A stretch of 64,000 nucleotides of DNA from Acridotheres tristis (taxonomy: Eukaryota; Chordata; Aves; Passeriformes; Sturnidae), in contig CM072884.1 of assembly GCA_037013685.1 (NCBI GenBank), forward strand, positions 100,544,048 through 100,608,047, in the 5' to 3' direction. The notes beneath the pieces are model-generated. The model did not search any database and was not told the origin of the DNA. It saw nothing but the letters and a program-made list of their open reading frames with translations. Within the stretch, counting starts at the first letter, position 1, and every line of letters begins with the position of its first letter. The position numbers and the translations under genes were made by a program. Shown here piece by piece: positions 24,496 through 38,500 of the stretch.

Positions 24496-26659
24496 TAATA
24501 GGACTTCAAGGAATTTTAAAGGTGCTCTAAAGAGAGGTAAGTGTACCAGATAATTTGGTGAGTTTTTACAGTATGTTCGTGTGTTAAAAGAAGCTCAGAA
24601 TATCAGCTGAGGTCCTCAAGAGTACTCACTATTAATAACGATATTAAATACTGACATTGTGGTGAGCTCAGCTGTTATTTGCTCCAGTATTTGAGATGTT
24701 TTTAAAGAAATGTTTTAGTGGGTATTTATGGACTTTCTCTAGGAAAATTTGAAATTACATTATCTTATAGTTTGAGACTAAACTGTTTCTGAGTTTGCAT
24801 AAAATAAGTTATTATATTAAGATATCAAGACTAGTAGGAAAAGCATCATGACATAGAAATCACAGAAAACTGAAAGTAACCAATTCAACATGCCTTGTAT
24901 AAAGGATACACCAATTTTCTTGTTTTATTTCCTAATGGTAAAATATGATGACAAATGCTTGTGGCATTTACCATAGGCCAAAAGTGGATTACAGGGAAGA
25001 GCAGGTGGAGAGGCTTTCATACTCTTGGTAGAGGGACTAAAAGAAAGTCCTTCTAGGTGTCTCTTTGGCATTACTGGTGTGGGCACTGAGCTGCTGATGT
25101 GGGAGCAGGGTGAGGCTAGCAGGGTCACTGCTGGATGTGGCTCTGGTGCTGAGCCACCAGTGGGCCAGGGGAGCTTCTCTTGCCATTATCCTGAGCCTCC
25201 CTACAGCATTCCTGGGTTATTGATGTGCTCACCAGGAGGAAATCGCTGGGCATGTGAGACAGGCCTGCATGCAAAGAAAGGGAGCAATAAAGTCTCACGG
25301 TTAACAAAGAGAATTTTTTCAGGGTGGTTGATCTGTAGAAGGCAGGGGGTGGGTGGTGGTGGTAATATTGTGGTTTTATTAGAGTTAGTTCTGGAATTGG
25401 TGACTACCCTTGGACTGTGCAGTGCAGGGGGAAGTGAGAGCATTCCCAGCAGGCAGGTGTGAGCCGGGACATCTGCTAAGACAGGTGGAAGAGAGTCCTA
25501 AAGGAGCCACTGTGTCACCAGTGCTTCAGCCACCAGGTCGGCAATGTTCTGATTCTGACTCAAGCCCAGCAAAGGAGTCAATTTTATTCATTGCTCCACT
25601 GTGTAGTGAGAAGCTCTGTAACAACTGACAGTTCTGTTATGTTTTGAACACTCATTAGCACTTCAGATTAGCTATTAAAGAACATGAAACGTTTAATCAC
25701 CATGTCTTTTCTTGTTAGCAGTAGTCACTAGTGGAATGCTTTAAAAAACATTGTAATTAAGTGAAAAAATTGTACTTTAGCAATTTTACTTGGGATGCAG
25801 CAATTTCAGTCATTGAGATTACTGCCCTGAGGAAACTACATTTTCTTCTCCCTTAACTAATGTTTTTAAACTCTTGAAATAGTAACATAATACTTCTACA
25901 TGTCATGTAGAGCTGAGAAGATTCCCTTTTACTTCTTCTATATATTTGGGCATTTCTAGTGTGTGGTGCAAAGGTGGAACTTTCAGTCATGATTGAAACT
26001 GCTGATTTCTCATCTTCCAAAGCCTGCTATTTAATGAAATATAAGTGTGATACAGCAGTTTTCTGTAGCAGTGATGCATTCATTGAATTGCTTTTCTGTT
26101 CCCTAGTATTAGTTAGCTCTTAAAGAAGCTATTTGGAATAGACTTCTGACTAAGTTTAAAAAGGAGCTCTCTTAATTATAGATTAAAGGAAAATCTGTAA
26201 GCCTCAGAAATCCTCAAAATACTGAAGCAGTCTTTTATAATGTTTTCAACTTGATATTCAAAAGATTCCAGTAAAATAAAACAGCTAGTTCTTTCAGGGG
26301 TCCATAATTATAGGACCTATTTCTTAAATTGAGATCTTTTCTTTGCACAGAATCAGCATTTAATCAAAATAACTTTCGTATAACCACTTGTGTTCTAGAA
26401 GTACAGTATATGTAAAAGATATTAAAAAAAAGCATCAATAGTATGTTCCAGGGAACTCTGAAGGGATTGCCTTGGAAAATACCAGTGAAACTTTGCTAAT
26501 CAACCCCTGTCCTTCCCTTTGCTCTTTTAAATATCCAAACCTGTCCCAAGCTGTGTCAGGAGATGTCTTCACAATGAATTCATGCTGCTGTGATGACTTC
26601 TGCCAGCTGTGCTTTTTAGGAGCATGCAGCCAGCTCTGTACCTAGCAATGCGTGCAAGG

Positions 26660-26682
26660 CATCCCATCCCATCCCATCCCAT
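26660..26682. repeat. (ATCCC)n microsatellite
   Basis: Four exact copies of the pentanucleotide ATCCC followed by AT. It is short and probably of variable length among individuals. Confidence 0.9.
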
Positions 26683-29600
26683 GGGCAGGGGAGGAGGCAG
26701 CTGAAACAAAAGCTGAAACGCTGAGTGAAAGGGAGGAGAGGAGGGGAGTGGGTGGCTGTTCGGCATGGGGGAGCTCTGAGCAGAGATCAGGTGGGGTTTG
26801 GGTAGAGACAGGGCATGGTCACACTGAAATCTGCCCCAGATGGAGCAGATGCAGTGAGGGGCTCAAGGTATCCAAACTGCAAGGCAGGGACAGGGGAGGA
26901 AGAGGGTTTGTACAGGGAATTTGGGGATGGGAGAGACATGGGTGTTCTGCTTGCACTGATGACTTGGAACTGGGCTAAGACTTTCTTTTTTCTCTTACCT
27001 CAGCCACCCATGGAGAAAGAGTGAGTGGACTGCAGCAGTCAAAGGTCTTGGGAAAAACTGAGATGTAGGAAAGACAGACATTTTTTCCTATAAGTGCTAA
27101 ATGGTAAAGTTTTCTTTGACACCTGACCATGAAAAATAACCCCTTGTTATGTTTTTCCTGCATGCCAGTGAGATATATTTTTCTGTTGGCATTTAGAGGA
27201 TGCTGAGTCACGAGGACTTAGTGTACAGAAGAAAATCATCTCTTTCTCTCTAGAGCTTAGCTTCCCTCATACAGAGATAGGAAAAACGATGTCTTTGCAG
27301 GTCTGGCTGAAGTGCAGCCTTGTTAAGAAGTGGGGATGGTAAAATTAGAGAGTAAGATCAAACAATAAAGGGTCAGTTATTACTAGAACTAAAAATACTT
27401 TTGTGGGCTTGACAATAGAGAAAACATTTCTTTACAAAAGGGAACTAGGATTGTATATACTGCAGAGCTTGTATAATCCTAAAAATACATTTATGCTTGG
27501 CAAAGCATCTGAAGGTGTCAGAAACCATAACATACTACAAGCACCTCACAAGAAGACATCTGGGACCCTGATTCTTGAGATTACAGTGCAGCTTTGGGCT
27601 GGAGAGCTTTTTCCTGTAGACAGGATGGTAGGATTTGAGATTCTCTGAAGAGATGAGATGAAATCCTTGAAATTTGATTGTCAGCTGCTAATGTTCAAAA
27701 CACTTGCAGTTTTTTTTTTCTAGCACATTCTATATGTATTCTATTCTAATGCATTCTGTTTTTCCATTCTATAACATGGAAAATTCTTGAAGACCAAATT
27801 CATAGAAAGTTTGAATTTAATTATTTTGCCAGTATTAAAACTAAAATGAAGGAAAAAGTCAGTAGGTCTTGTGGTTGTATAAAGATGTATCAGATTTTGT
27901 AATATATTCTATAATTTAACACTGTTTAGTAAAGTGTGTTTAATAGGAAAGCTTTTTAAAAATATCTCCGAATGCTGATGCTTTTGAGATTTTCACAATT
28001 TTCTAAGGTAATGACATTATTTTCTGAGAGAGATTGTAAAGGATATACTTAGTCTGATACATATATTCCTTTAGAAATATAAATTAAATTATTAGGACAT
28101 GAGTAGCTCCACAGCTTTCTGTTAGAACTAAACCTTCATTACCTAAGAAGATGTGCAAGCTCACACTTACATAAAATGTTAGTGTGACCTGCTTTAATTT
28201 CAGTAGGGTTATTCACTGTCTTGAAGTTAAAATCATGGATGGTCTCAGAAACGAGGCCCATATTTGAGAACTACAGTAGCTGTGGTATGTATACCTTAAA
28301 AAGCTTATTCTGGGGATTTTCTGATTTTGACTCTTTTATTTCTGCAGCTTTAATACTGCATTTGTGCTAGCATCTACTATTCAATTTGTATGTAGCTGTT
28401 CCTTAGTTACTTTATTGGGGGTGGTACGTTTTTGGGTTGCCAGTAGCTGTGAAAATAATGTCATAATGAATAGTCCTGTAAAACTACTTCTGTACTGGCA
28501 AGGACCTCTGTTTTGTCAGGGATGAAAAGTTTACTTTCTGGGAAGCTAAAAAAAGCGTTTGTTGTTTTTTATGCCTGTACCCCTCATAAACTTCCTCCAG
28601 TAGTTCTCATCCAAGGCATTTTAAAAACATTGCTTTCTCCTTGCTTTTGTTTAATTGCTTTTGTGTTTTTTAAAATGTTTAGGCATCCACGGAGTGTTTC
28701 TTTTCCTCAAGATGGGAATAGACTTTGAGAGGATTTAGAAAGTGCAATTGCTACCAGCTGTCTTAGATATGCATTTAAGCTTGCTAATTTATTTGGTAAA
28801 ATTCTTTCAAAACTCAACAATTTTAGGATCTAATGATTTAAGTTGGGCTGTGAAAACCTCTAATCCTCTGTGTCCAAACTAGCCTTCCTTATCCTGTGCA
28901 CAGAAAGAAGAGGAGAGACGTTTTGGGATGGAATTCAATAGCATCAGGCCAAACACTGAAAGATTGTTTGCACAGCTGTGCCTAAGCGGTGACCAAACTG
29001 TTAAACAACCTAGTGGGGAGAAAATGAATAGAAACTCCTGTTGGCCAGAGGAATGAGTTTCCTGGACAGTGCTCAGGACGTTATGAAGTCATTGCACATG
29101 CTGGGTCAAGGCTTTTACCCATATTTTCCCCTTGTGCTTGGGAATACTTCATGCTTCGCTTTTTCATAATAATATAATTGACTTAAAGCATCTGAACAAA
29201 ATCCTGTACTGACTGACGAATGATGCACTATAGTGTACTTACCTTTAACTTCAATTAGGGAACCTTTCCCTGCCAGTAAACTGATTCACTGATGTGAGAG
29301 GAGACAGTGCCTGTATATCTGTCTTGCTTCCTTACAAATTGTAGATTATGAAACTGGACTACTGAGCAATAATTTAATCAGTGGCATCAGAAGAGCATTA
29401 AGCTCCATTAAATGTTGGGTCACCATCAATGTCAGATAAGTATTAAATTATGGCTTGCAACTTAGTAGTACTCATCCAAAAACACAGTGCTTTGGTTCTT
29501 GGCAAGCATATAACAGTTTATTATGAAACAGATGCTTCAGAGCTTAACATATGACTGAAGTGTCAAGTTGTATCACAGAAGATGGTCCCAGCAGTAATGT

Positions 29601-32100
29601 GGTACTCAGAATTTGTGAGACACATGTTAGCGAATCACTCCCTACCTCAACGGTGTGAGTTAAAATTATTTCATTAGCAGCATCTCCTGTTGAATGCTTG
29701 GAGGTCAAAGCACTGCTCTGCCTGCCAAAGACTGGCTTATATAATTCTGTCTGCAAATGGTGGAGGTGCAGTTCTCCTGACAAGGAGGGAGGATCCCTAC
29801 AGGCTGCTCACAGTCTGAATTTTTATGCAGAACAAACACAACTTTCTCTCTGGTTCTAGCACGTCACAACATTCCCAGCTTGGAATTTGGAAGATGTCTT
29901 CAATACCGCTATTGCTAGTCACAGATTTTCCAAGTGACATCAGTGAGGTGAAACTAGTAATGCCCTTCTAGATGGCTTTGCTAATGTCAGCAGCAGCTCT
30001 CATGCAGCAGCTGAATCTTTGAGGCTCTTGTTAGTCTGCTGTACAGCTCCTGCCACTTAGGAAAGCTGCATGCTGCAGGAAATGCTGACCTTGGACCTGT
30101 GCAGGAGAGAGAAGGATCAAAAAACAATGCTTGGATAAAAGAGTTTTTCCATTCCTATTTAGGTGCCGAGATTACAGGGAGGAGCTAAGGAAGGGGTGAG
30201 TTGGGCTGGGATAGTAACAGATGTGCTGAGAAGGATTTTTGCTGGTGGTGGTGGCTGGGAAAGAAGGAATAAATGAGAGTGATGCTGACACAGGTAGAGC
30301 TTACCTGGTCTTTATGCAGCCTCTAGCTTGGTGATAAGATGGGTTCTCAGATAGGAATCTGAAGAGGTTCTCTGTACCCTTCTGCTGAAGATGGCACTTA
30401 GGGTTCTTGCAAAAATCTTGCATGTGGTTGAGATTTTTTTGTCTGATGGTAACCACAAGTTGGCCACATAATCTTACGAGCACAATATTTTGGCAAGATA
30501 TTGAAATAAGTGTTACAGTTTTTTATTTATTAATGATTGCATCACTGGTGCTCAGGTGTTGCCAACTATTTACTTACTGCTCTGCAGAAACCATAGTACT
30601 TTTTCTGTGGCAGTGGGCTGCAGATGAAAATGCTGCAGTTTCAGCTGAAAACATGACAACCTGCTAGAAGGCAGTGGTCTTCAGGGATGAGTCTTATTAA
30701 TTGGCTGCAGGAAAGGCTGCCTGAGATGATCGAGCAGTGCATTGCAAAACCACTCCAGTCAAAAGTCTCCAGAGTGTCCTTCTGCCCATAGTTTTCACCC
30801 TAACATTTGGGGTTCATTTGCTTGTTAAAAAGTAATGGCCTAAAAATATGCATGTCCTATATTTTTCTTTTCAAAACTATACCAATAACTTGTTGAAATT
30901 TTGATAGTAAGCTATTAATAAAGCATCAGATACTCTTTCAATTTTCAACTTGTCTACCTATTACAGTTCTGAAATTGGCTATTATGCAGAGAACCAGCTC
31001 TGAAGGGAACTTCATCAGAGCAGAACCTGTCATGAGGAGAATTGCACCTTATCTATATAAGCATTAGAATTGTAATTTCTTCTCCACCAGAACTTAACTT
31101 CATGCATGCTTTATTATTAAAAGCCCTGTTATTTCTGAAATAGTTCAAGTTAGGAAAGACATTCTAAAAGAACTGAATGTTTTAAGGTCTTACTGTTTCT
31201 TAATGGGGAGATGAAATAAAACAAGCACTAGGGTGCATTTGATGCAGTGCAAGATCAGAATACAGCTGATAGATACATGGTTGGAATTTAGAAATGGTGG
31301 TGAAATTTTGTGTTTCATACCTTAAAGAAACACAAATTATATGTTTCGTACTTGGAAATAAAGTTATCCTCTCTTTGTTAAAAAAAAAAAAACAGTCTGT
31401 CTTACTCAGAATGTTATTTTGAGCCAAGAGGAGTTTGTGGTAACAGGGACAGTAATTTCTTTCAGTTGTTAGCAACATGTAGGAAGGCATGCAAAGTTAG
31501 CTAGAACTAATATCAAAATAGTAATTATTAACTCATTTATGTTTTACAAGTACTTGAAATTATATCTGTCCAACCTTCTGTTTCAGGTATGTTTTAAAGG
31601 ATAAATATTCAGTAAGAAATGTCTCATACAGCAGAAAAATCAATACATACAAAAAGTCTTATTAAGCTCAGGAGAGTGAAAATTCAGGGTGTTTTTCTTC
31701 CACCTTTTTTGTTTTTATTTTTGTCTTTCTTTAATTTATTTTCCTGGCTCTTGATTAGGTATGGATGAAGTGCTAACAAAATACCTAGAACTTTTATACT
31801 GTTCTCTTATCACTTTTCAATATAAATAGTGCTTAAATGGATAGGAGATAATGGAGCAAGACCAGAAAGTATGCTACAGTTTGCTATATCCAGCTAGCTC
31901 AGGAAATGCTAAGCAGCACTTACCATAAACCTCCTGCTGATGTCTTGTGGAAATGGGCAGGAATATCTGTAATTGGTGCACTTTATCCCATGCTGCCTGA
32001 TACAAATATTTAGTTCTACCAGCTAGGGTTATTGCAGAATAGAGGATGAAGATCACAGGAAGGAAACACAACCTCAGAATTATGTCAGTGATAAAAAGTC

Positions 32101-32119
32101 TTTTTTCCCCCCCCCCCCC
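32101..32119. repeat. T6-C13 homopolymer tract
   Basis: Six T are followed by thirteen uninterrupted C. Poly(C) this long is rare in AT-rich bird intronic DNA and is error-prone in sequencing, so the exact count is uncertain. Confidence 0.85.
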
Positions 32120-32479
32120 TATTATTTGATAAGCTGTGGTAGCAATAAACGAGAGCTGCAGTTGAACCTCAACTTTGGTTGTTTCCCATGCCTTCCATGT
32201 GCCTTGGGGCAAGGCTGTTTATCAGTACAGCTGAGGGCAATGCAGGAGAACATCCCTGTACCTTGTGCTCTGTACAAGTCAGGCTCTCAGTGTCTGCATG
32301 TTTTCTGTGATGTTCCTGCCCTCTTTCTACATGAATTGTTTGGGAGGCTGACTGTGGTGTGCATCTTCTACCTCCCCACACACAGTTGTCAGTGTTGCCT
32401 GCAAGAGTGGAAAATTTCAGGGAATTTCAGGTTATTCATAGGATTTCCCAGCATTAGGCCTCTGAATTGATAAAGTACA

Positions 32480-32508
32480 TGTGTGTGTATATATATATAT
32501 ATATATAT
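32480..32508. repeat. (TG)n(TA)n compound microsatellite
   Basis: About four TG units merge into about ten TA units. A typical dinucleotide microsatellite. Confidence 0.9.
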
Positions 32509-35500
32509 GCATTATAAAATGTTAGTAACACTAAATGACAGCATTTTGCAGAAATATATTTAGTGTGTAATACTATTATTTAATGAAGTACCTAATCCTG
32601 TCTTTGGGAAGGAAGTTTATGGATGGGTTCCATACTATTTGTTTAGTGCTATGCAGTTAATAGTTGAAAATAAATAGTTATTTTTGTGTGTGCGCATGTT
32701 ACTTTCCATGTGAATGTTCCCTTCTCTTTCCTGGAGATATAACATTGACAAGACTTGAAAGAGACTACAATGTCGCTGTAGATTAATTCAGTCTTTGAAG
32801 GGTCTAATTCCTAGTTACAGCTTTTTGCTCATATGGATAAATTGTACAAGCAAGTGATTATGTAAAATGAGAAACTAACTAAAATGTAGTTTAGCTTGTC
32901 ATTTCAACATTTTTTTTTAATTTTTATTTTTGTGTATTTACAACCTTGGCAAAACTGACAACATTATTTTGAAAAGTATATTGCTAAAGAAAATAAAAAC
33001 CCAACAGATATATTCTGCCATGATCCAGTTGTGTGGTTTGCATTTCCACTTTACAAGCTTGCAGACAATACTGTAGATTTTCCATGATGGAATGTATTCT
33101 TCACTTGTAATGAGCAAGAGGAAGAGTGGGGAAGAGCACACATGTAAAGTTATCTTTGCCTGTTCTCTTATGTAAAGCCCTCTGCTTTGGATATAGTTTG
33201 AAGCAGACTGTATTAGCCAAGAAGCTTAAAACCAAAATGCTTTTACTTCTTAACATAGTCTGGATCTGTGCATATCAGAATGTAATAAAGCTGTACTTAC
33301 AGGACTGTTTGTAAAGTAATTTGAACATACTCTGTCCAATTATGGTTGATGTCATTAGGGTTCTCTCTTAATTCTGGAATCCTTCCTGAGAGGAGGCTGA
33401 TAGAGCCAATGAACACTGGATGATTTTGCTGGTCATAGAAGGAAAATCAAATGTAAGGGGAGGAAAAGTAATTTGAAGCATGAATGAAGTCATTGTATAA
33501 GCACTCCCAACCAAACCTAGCATCTTGTCCCCCGTTGCTCCAGAGAGAGGTTCAATGTAAGTGTAGCAAAACTACAGAACTGCTCCCGTTGCAAAATAAA
33601 TTGGTTTGCTTTTAACCATGCTGCTGGGCTGTACCAAAACCACAGCCCCTCTGTGAGGACATCACCAAATAAATCTTGAAACCTTATTTGAACCATTAGC
33701 AGATTTCTCCAGTGGGTGGGAGACAGTGTAAAGTACAGGGGTAAAGGAAAGCTTTAACAACTGTTGTATTATTTCTTCGGGGACACAGTGTTCTGGCTTG
33801 TGCCAAAAGGATGCCTTCTGGCATAATAAATTCTTGGCAGCAAAGCTGGTTTTCATGGTGAAAAACTCTAATAAAGAGTGGAGGGGTTATCTGACTATTT
33901 TGCATAATAGAAATTAATAGCCTATGTGAGGGAGGAAGAAGAGGAGGGCCCTTGTGTAACAACAGCAGTGTGTCAGGTGGCTGCTCCAGAGCACACTGTA
34001 AAAATGCAAACATGGGAAGACATTTGAAGAACAAGCAGTACTTACTTACTTGGCTAATGTCAGGAGTCTGCTTGGCTTACATAAACATTTTCTGACTATC
34101 TAACATACTATAGTTGTTTTTTCTCTTTAATACATGATTGGATTGTGTTTTCCAGAGGTGTGGGATGGTTACTGGGACATAGTATGTGAAGTGATGAATA
34201 TTAGAAGTATAGCTTTGCCTTTCTCCTTCAAGGTACTCCTACACATATCGAAGTATTTGACCAGTGGTTTTAAGTTACAGATGTTTCTTTGTCGTGTGCA
34301 GGGGGATGCACAGCTTCTGCCCACCACTTTAAAACCATCCCAAGTCTCACACTGTGCTGAGTTGTGTGAACTCATTCTAAAGAGCTTCAACCCTGGGAAT
34401 TGCATGGGCGTTGTGAGGAAGAAGAAGGAATGGGAGGGAGTTCATTCAGAGTTTGAAGAAACTTTCCCTCCTGTCCTGCCTGGTGTATGCTTGCACATTT
34501 GATGGCTTTGCACTTTCTTTAGTTGTATGGTGTGAAGCACAGCTGCAAATAATCATGGGAGACAGTGAAAAGCTATGGAAAATAAGACTTTCATATCTTA
34601 AGTCCTGAGGGAGTGTTTCAGACTTAGCCCCTTCTAAACTGTTCTAACTGTGAGAAGCCAGTACCACACCTATTTAGACAAAGCCTGTTATCCTTAGGGA
34701 ATATGGTGGTTGCATTTCAATACTTCCAGTAATGTTGGGGAATTTGTTAGTTTGTCGTTGCTACTTGGCTCAGAATTGTCGGGGGTGGGTGCTGCACATT
34801 GGTGCAGCTGTGCTCAGGGATGTGCAGCTGTAGCCCAGGGCTGGGGGAGATGGAGGGCTGGTTTGCTTTGGTCCTTTCCAGCTCTGGCACTGCTGTGGTG
34901 GTGGTGTGCTTGAGGCTCACTTCAGCCTATTCTAATGTCATTAGTGCTCAGTGAATGCTAGAGAGATGTACTGGAGAAGTTATAAAGCCACACACTGTTA
35001 TTAGGTGGGCAGTTGTTTTTCCTTTGTAAACCACTGGTGCAGCCTCTTCGTGTGCTGGTACCAGAATATTGTATGTTTGGGGATAAGCTGTGTTTTAATC
35101 TTACAAAGTTGCTTTGTCCTAGCCTCCAGAAACTCTAAAGTCAGAAGGACACTGCTGAGAAAAACTTTTTGTTGTGCTCCTTCTTATGTTGCTTTGTATT
35201 GTATGGGGATCCAATTAGTAATAAAGCTACTCCTTATAGTTGGATGTGTGGTAGCATCAAATCTCTACAGTGGTAGTGATGCAGACAGCTGTTATACAAG
35301 GAATAATTTTAGAGAAGAAAAATGGTAGCATTTGAAATTTTAACATTTGATGAAACACAAATGGGTGTTAGTTAATGGTATTTAGATCCCTAATTTTATA
35401 GTGGTAGTTGAAAAAAATCCCTATATGCTAAGATAGTTGCAGTGTATTCTAGTTTACTTGTGATAATTGGAGCAGAAACATGGTACTTTGAGGAAGAAGT

Positions 35501-38500
35501 TAAATATTGATTGGACCCAAGGAGGTTTCCCTTTCCTGAGGTACTCTGCAAACTGGAGTACATGTGAAAAATGGGGAGAATGATTATGAGAGTATGAAAA
35601 CTGCAATGTGAAACAGAGTGGAAATAAAAGTAGCTGTTGAGGGATTTGTCTTTATTAGCTTGCCAGCGTGAATTTCTTGGGAAAAGAGAAATATATTGAG
35701 CTTCTTGGGTCAGGGCCATGTCTCCTTGTCTGTTACTTTGTTCAGTCTCTAGCATTGTGGGACCCTAAATAAGACTAGACTGGCTGGATTCTAAAAAATC
35801 ATAAGCCTAGATCATAAAAATATATTATTACATGTAAAGTGCCAATGTCGTTTTTGCATCTTGCTTTTTGCAAAGCTTTGATGGTACATTCCTGTCGTCA
35901 AATCTGCTCCAAAAATCAGAAGGGCATAGACTTAAGAAAAAATAATGTAATTTCCTCTTTGAAATTTGAATGGAGTATTTAATTCAGTCTTTATAATCTC
36001 ATAATCTTAATAATGCTTGGACAACTTTTTTAAGAACTTCTGGTTTTGGATGAGATATTTCCAGTTTATCTCAAGATGCCTCCCCTATTGGGCTAAACTT
36101 CTAACCCTGAACTTAAAAAGCTGTCATTTTGTACATTTTACTATGAAAGTGAATGCACACTTTATCATCCCATCTCCACTGGGACTGTCCTAGGCCCCTG
36201 CAGTTGGGTGTTGTGTTTATCAGGAGTAAGTGAATGTGTTCCTTTGATTCTGCTTCATTTGAGGGATTCCTGATATTTTATGATGCTATGGGTTGTTTGG
36301 CTCCTCTCCCTTCCACTGTCAGAGAGATTTCTGCTGCCATTATCAGCTACACAAACTTTTCAGCACACTTCAGCATTTTTCATTTGTAAAGGCCACAGCT
36401 GTAGTTGAACAATGTATTCATTGTAATCCAATAATAAAAGTCCTAAATATAACAATAATTATAACCCCTTACATTGAGAACAATATTGATAATCAGGGAT
36501 ACTAATCCTTGAGTTTCCTAGAAATAAAGCTTAACACTGGTTGTTGCAGTGTTATCCATGTTTTAAGATTTTAAATACTTTGCAGAACTAGTATCTGGTT
36601 GTGTAAAGATTTGGCTTTGCTATACAGATGGGCATAATGGAAGCAAAAAATACACAGAGAAATATGAATGATAACATTTATGAAGAACTAAACAAAATGC
36701 TGTGGATATTATTCTTGTAATTAACAAGTCTAGCTTGCCATAATAAGCACTGATTATAAGTAGTCTAACTGATTTTATTAAAACAAGCACTGTTGGACAC
36801 ACAGCACCCGGTTTGGTCCTGTGTATGTTTAAGTCATGCTTGTAATTAGTTCTGCATGTACATTTTTGGTTTCTTTTGTCTCCTCCTTTAGTTTTCTTTT
36901 TTCAATACACACTTAAAATTGGTCAGTGTGAAGTTCTTTGTTAAGTAGAGATTTTGATGAGCTGCGTGTGATCCACAGAGTCTTGCTATTTCTGCAATTT
37001 TCTGATGAACAAAGTTGCCATGTACTACCAGCGTGGTCATACAATTAATATATCCAGGTCTCATAAGAGTGCAATCCCAAAAAGAGAGTGTATCTGTAGG
37101 CACAGAAATAGCAGATCCTTCAGAGTTGAATTCCTTGAGCAGGATTTAATTTTTAATTGCAGAATTCATACTGACTTGAGACAGTACATCTTTCATCTCA
37201 GACTTCTGTTCTGATCCATTGTGATCACAAATACACTCCTTGACTCCCAGGTTCTTGCCCAGTGGCATCTTGTTTGCTTGTGGCTTTCCATTGGCCAGCC
37301 ACAGGTCCTTCTCCTGGCAAGGACCTTAAGAAGAACAATTTGAATTATGTTGCTGCTTTTCATGTTCACATCTCTCTTTTGCATTCTTCATTTTACAAAC
37401 TTAACATTCTTTTCTGGATGTAGTAGTATATACCCAGTGGATATAAAATGGATTTTTAAATTGTGTTTCCCTTTCATTATGTAAAAGAGTAGTTTTTAGT
37501 TAGCAGTACCTTTCAGCTAATGTTTTGACTAAACATTTGAAAATTCCTAGTAAAAAATGTATTTAAACTAAACTGCATGTAGAAAACATATAATCTTACA
37601 CTATATTCTATGAATAAATGTGATGCTTGAACGAATAATTATTTGGATGTTCTTGGTAATTTTTAATGTTTCTCTTTAATGGTTTTGGAATTTAATTTAG
37701 TCTGCTATGTAACAGAGAGGGGGAGAAGGGGGTGAGAGACAGAATAATTCTATAGAGTGAAGGACAGATAATGTTTTGAAGTTAGAGGGCTTTCACCTGA
37801 AATTACAGATAAACAGTGCACAAAGTGATTGTCCAGCTCTTTTGCAAATACTGCTGTAATCCAGGCAATTCTTTTTTTCATTAATGTAATACCCATTCCT
37901 TAATCTGCCTGCAGTTAATGTGTTGGGGTTTCTTTCCAGTTTCAAATGTATCATAATGTTTTTTCAATCTGTACTGAAAGCTGCTTCTGGTGGTTCATTG
38001 AACATCCTCCCTACAGTGCTCCTCTGGGATGGGGCATTACATTTTGCAGCTATCCTGTTCACAGTAGGCATTTGCCATGCACGGTATTTAAAACGTTCTG
38101 TTCTTTGCACCGTCTTCTGGCACTAATAACTGTGACATCTGTTTGTCACATATGAAGCCCAGGAGGTGCTGAAGACCCTGAAGCACTGAGCATCCCTTCC
38201 GTGGGCAGAAGAAAATTATCTTTGCCTCTCAGGTGGGGAAGCAGGCTGGCTCACCCCTGGTTCCTGTGGTGCCATGAGGACTGAGGGGCACGGAGAGTTT
38301 CCAAATGCCCATCTCCCATGTACAGACTGAGGGGGAAACTGGCCTTTCCTAGTCTTGCTCTGGTTTTGGGGAGAAAATGTGACCGGGGATAATTGCCTGC
38401 TGTAGCCACAGCAGTGGCTGTGCCCAGGAACAGCTCTCTTGTGGAGGTGGAAGAGAGGGAGTAGATTTCTGCTTGGTTGCCTTGCTTTTTGGCGTAACTA

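Noticed and set aside
34134..34502. 122-codon + strand frame with an acceptor-like TTTTCCAG at its start
   Set aside because: The ATG precedes the acceptor-like site, the acceptor lacks a clear branch point, and the peptide resembles nothing known. Including it in CNKSR2 would disrupt the SAM domain.
35005..35328. 107-codon + strand hydrophobic frame that might be a small membrane protein
   Set aside because: It opens with GTG rather than ATG, has scattered Cys and no clear segment pattern, and has no plausible promoter or splice context. Chance is adequate.
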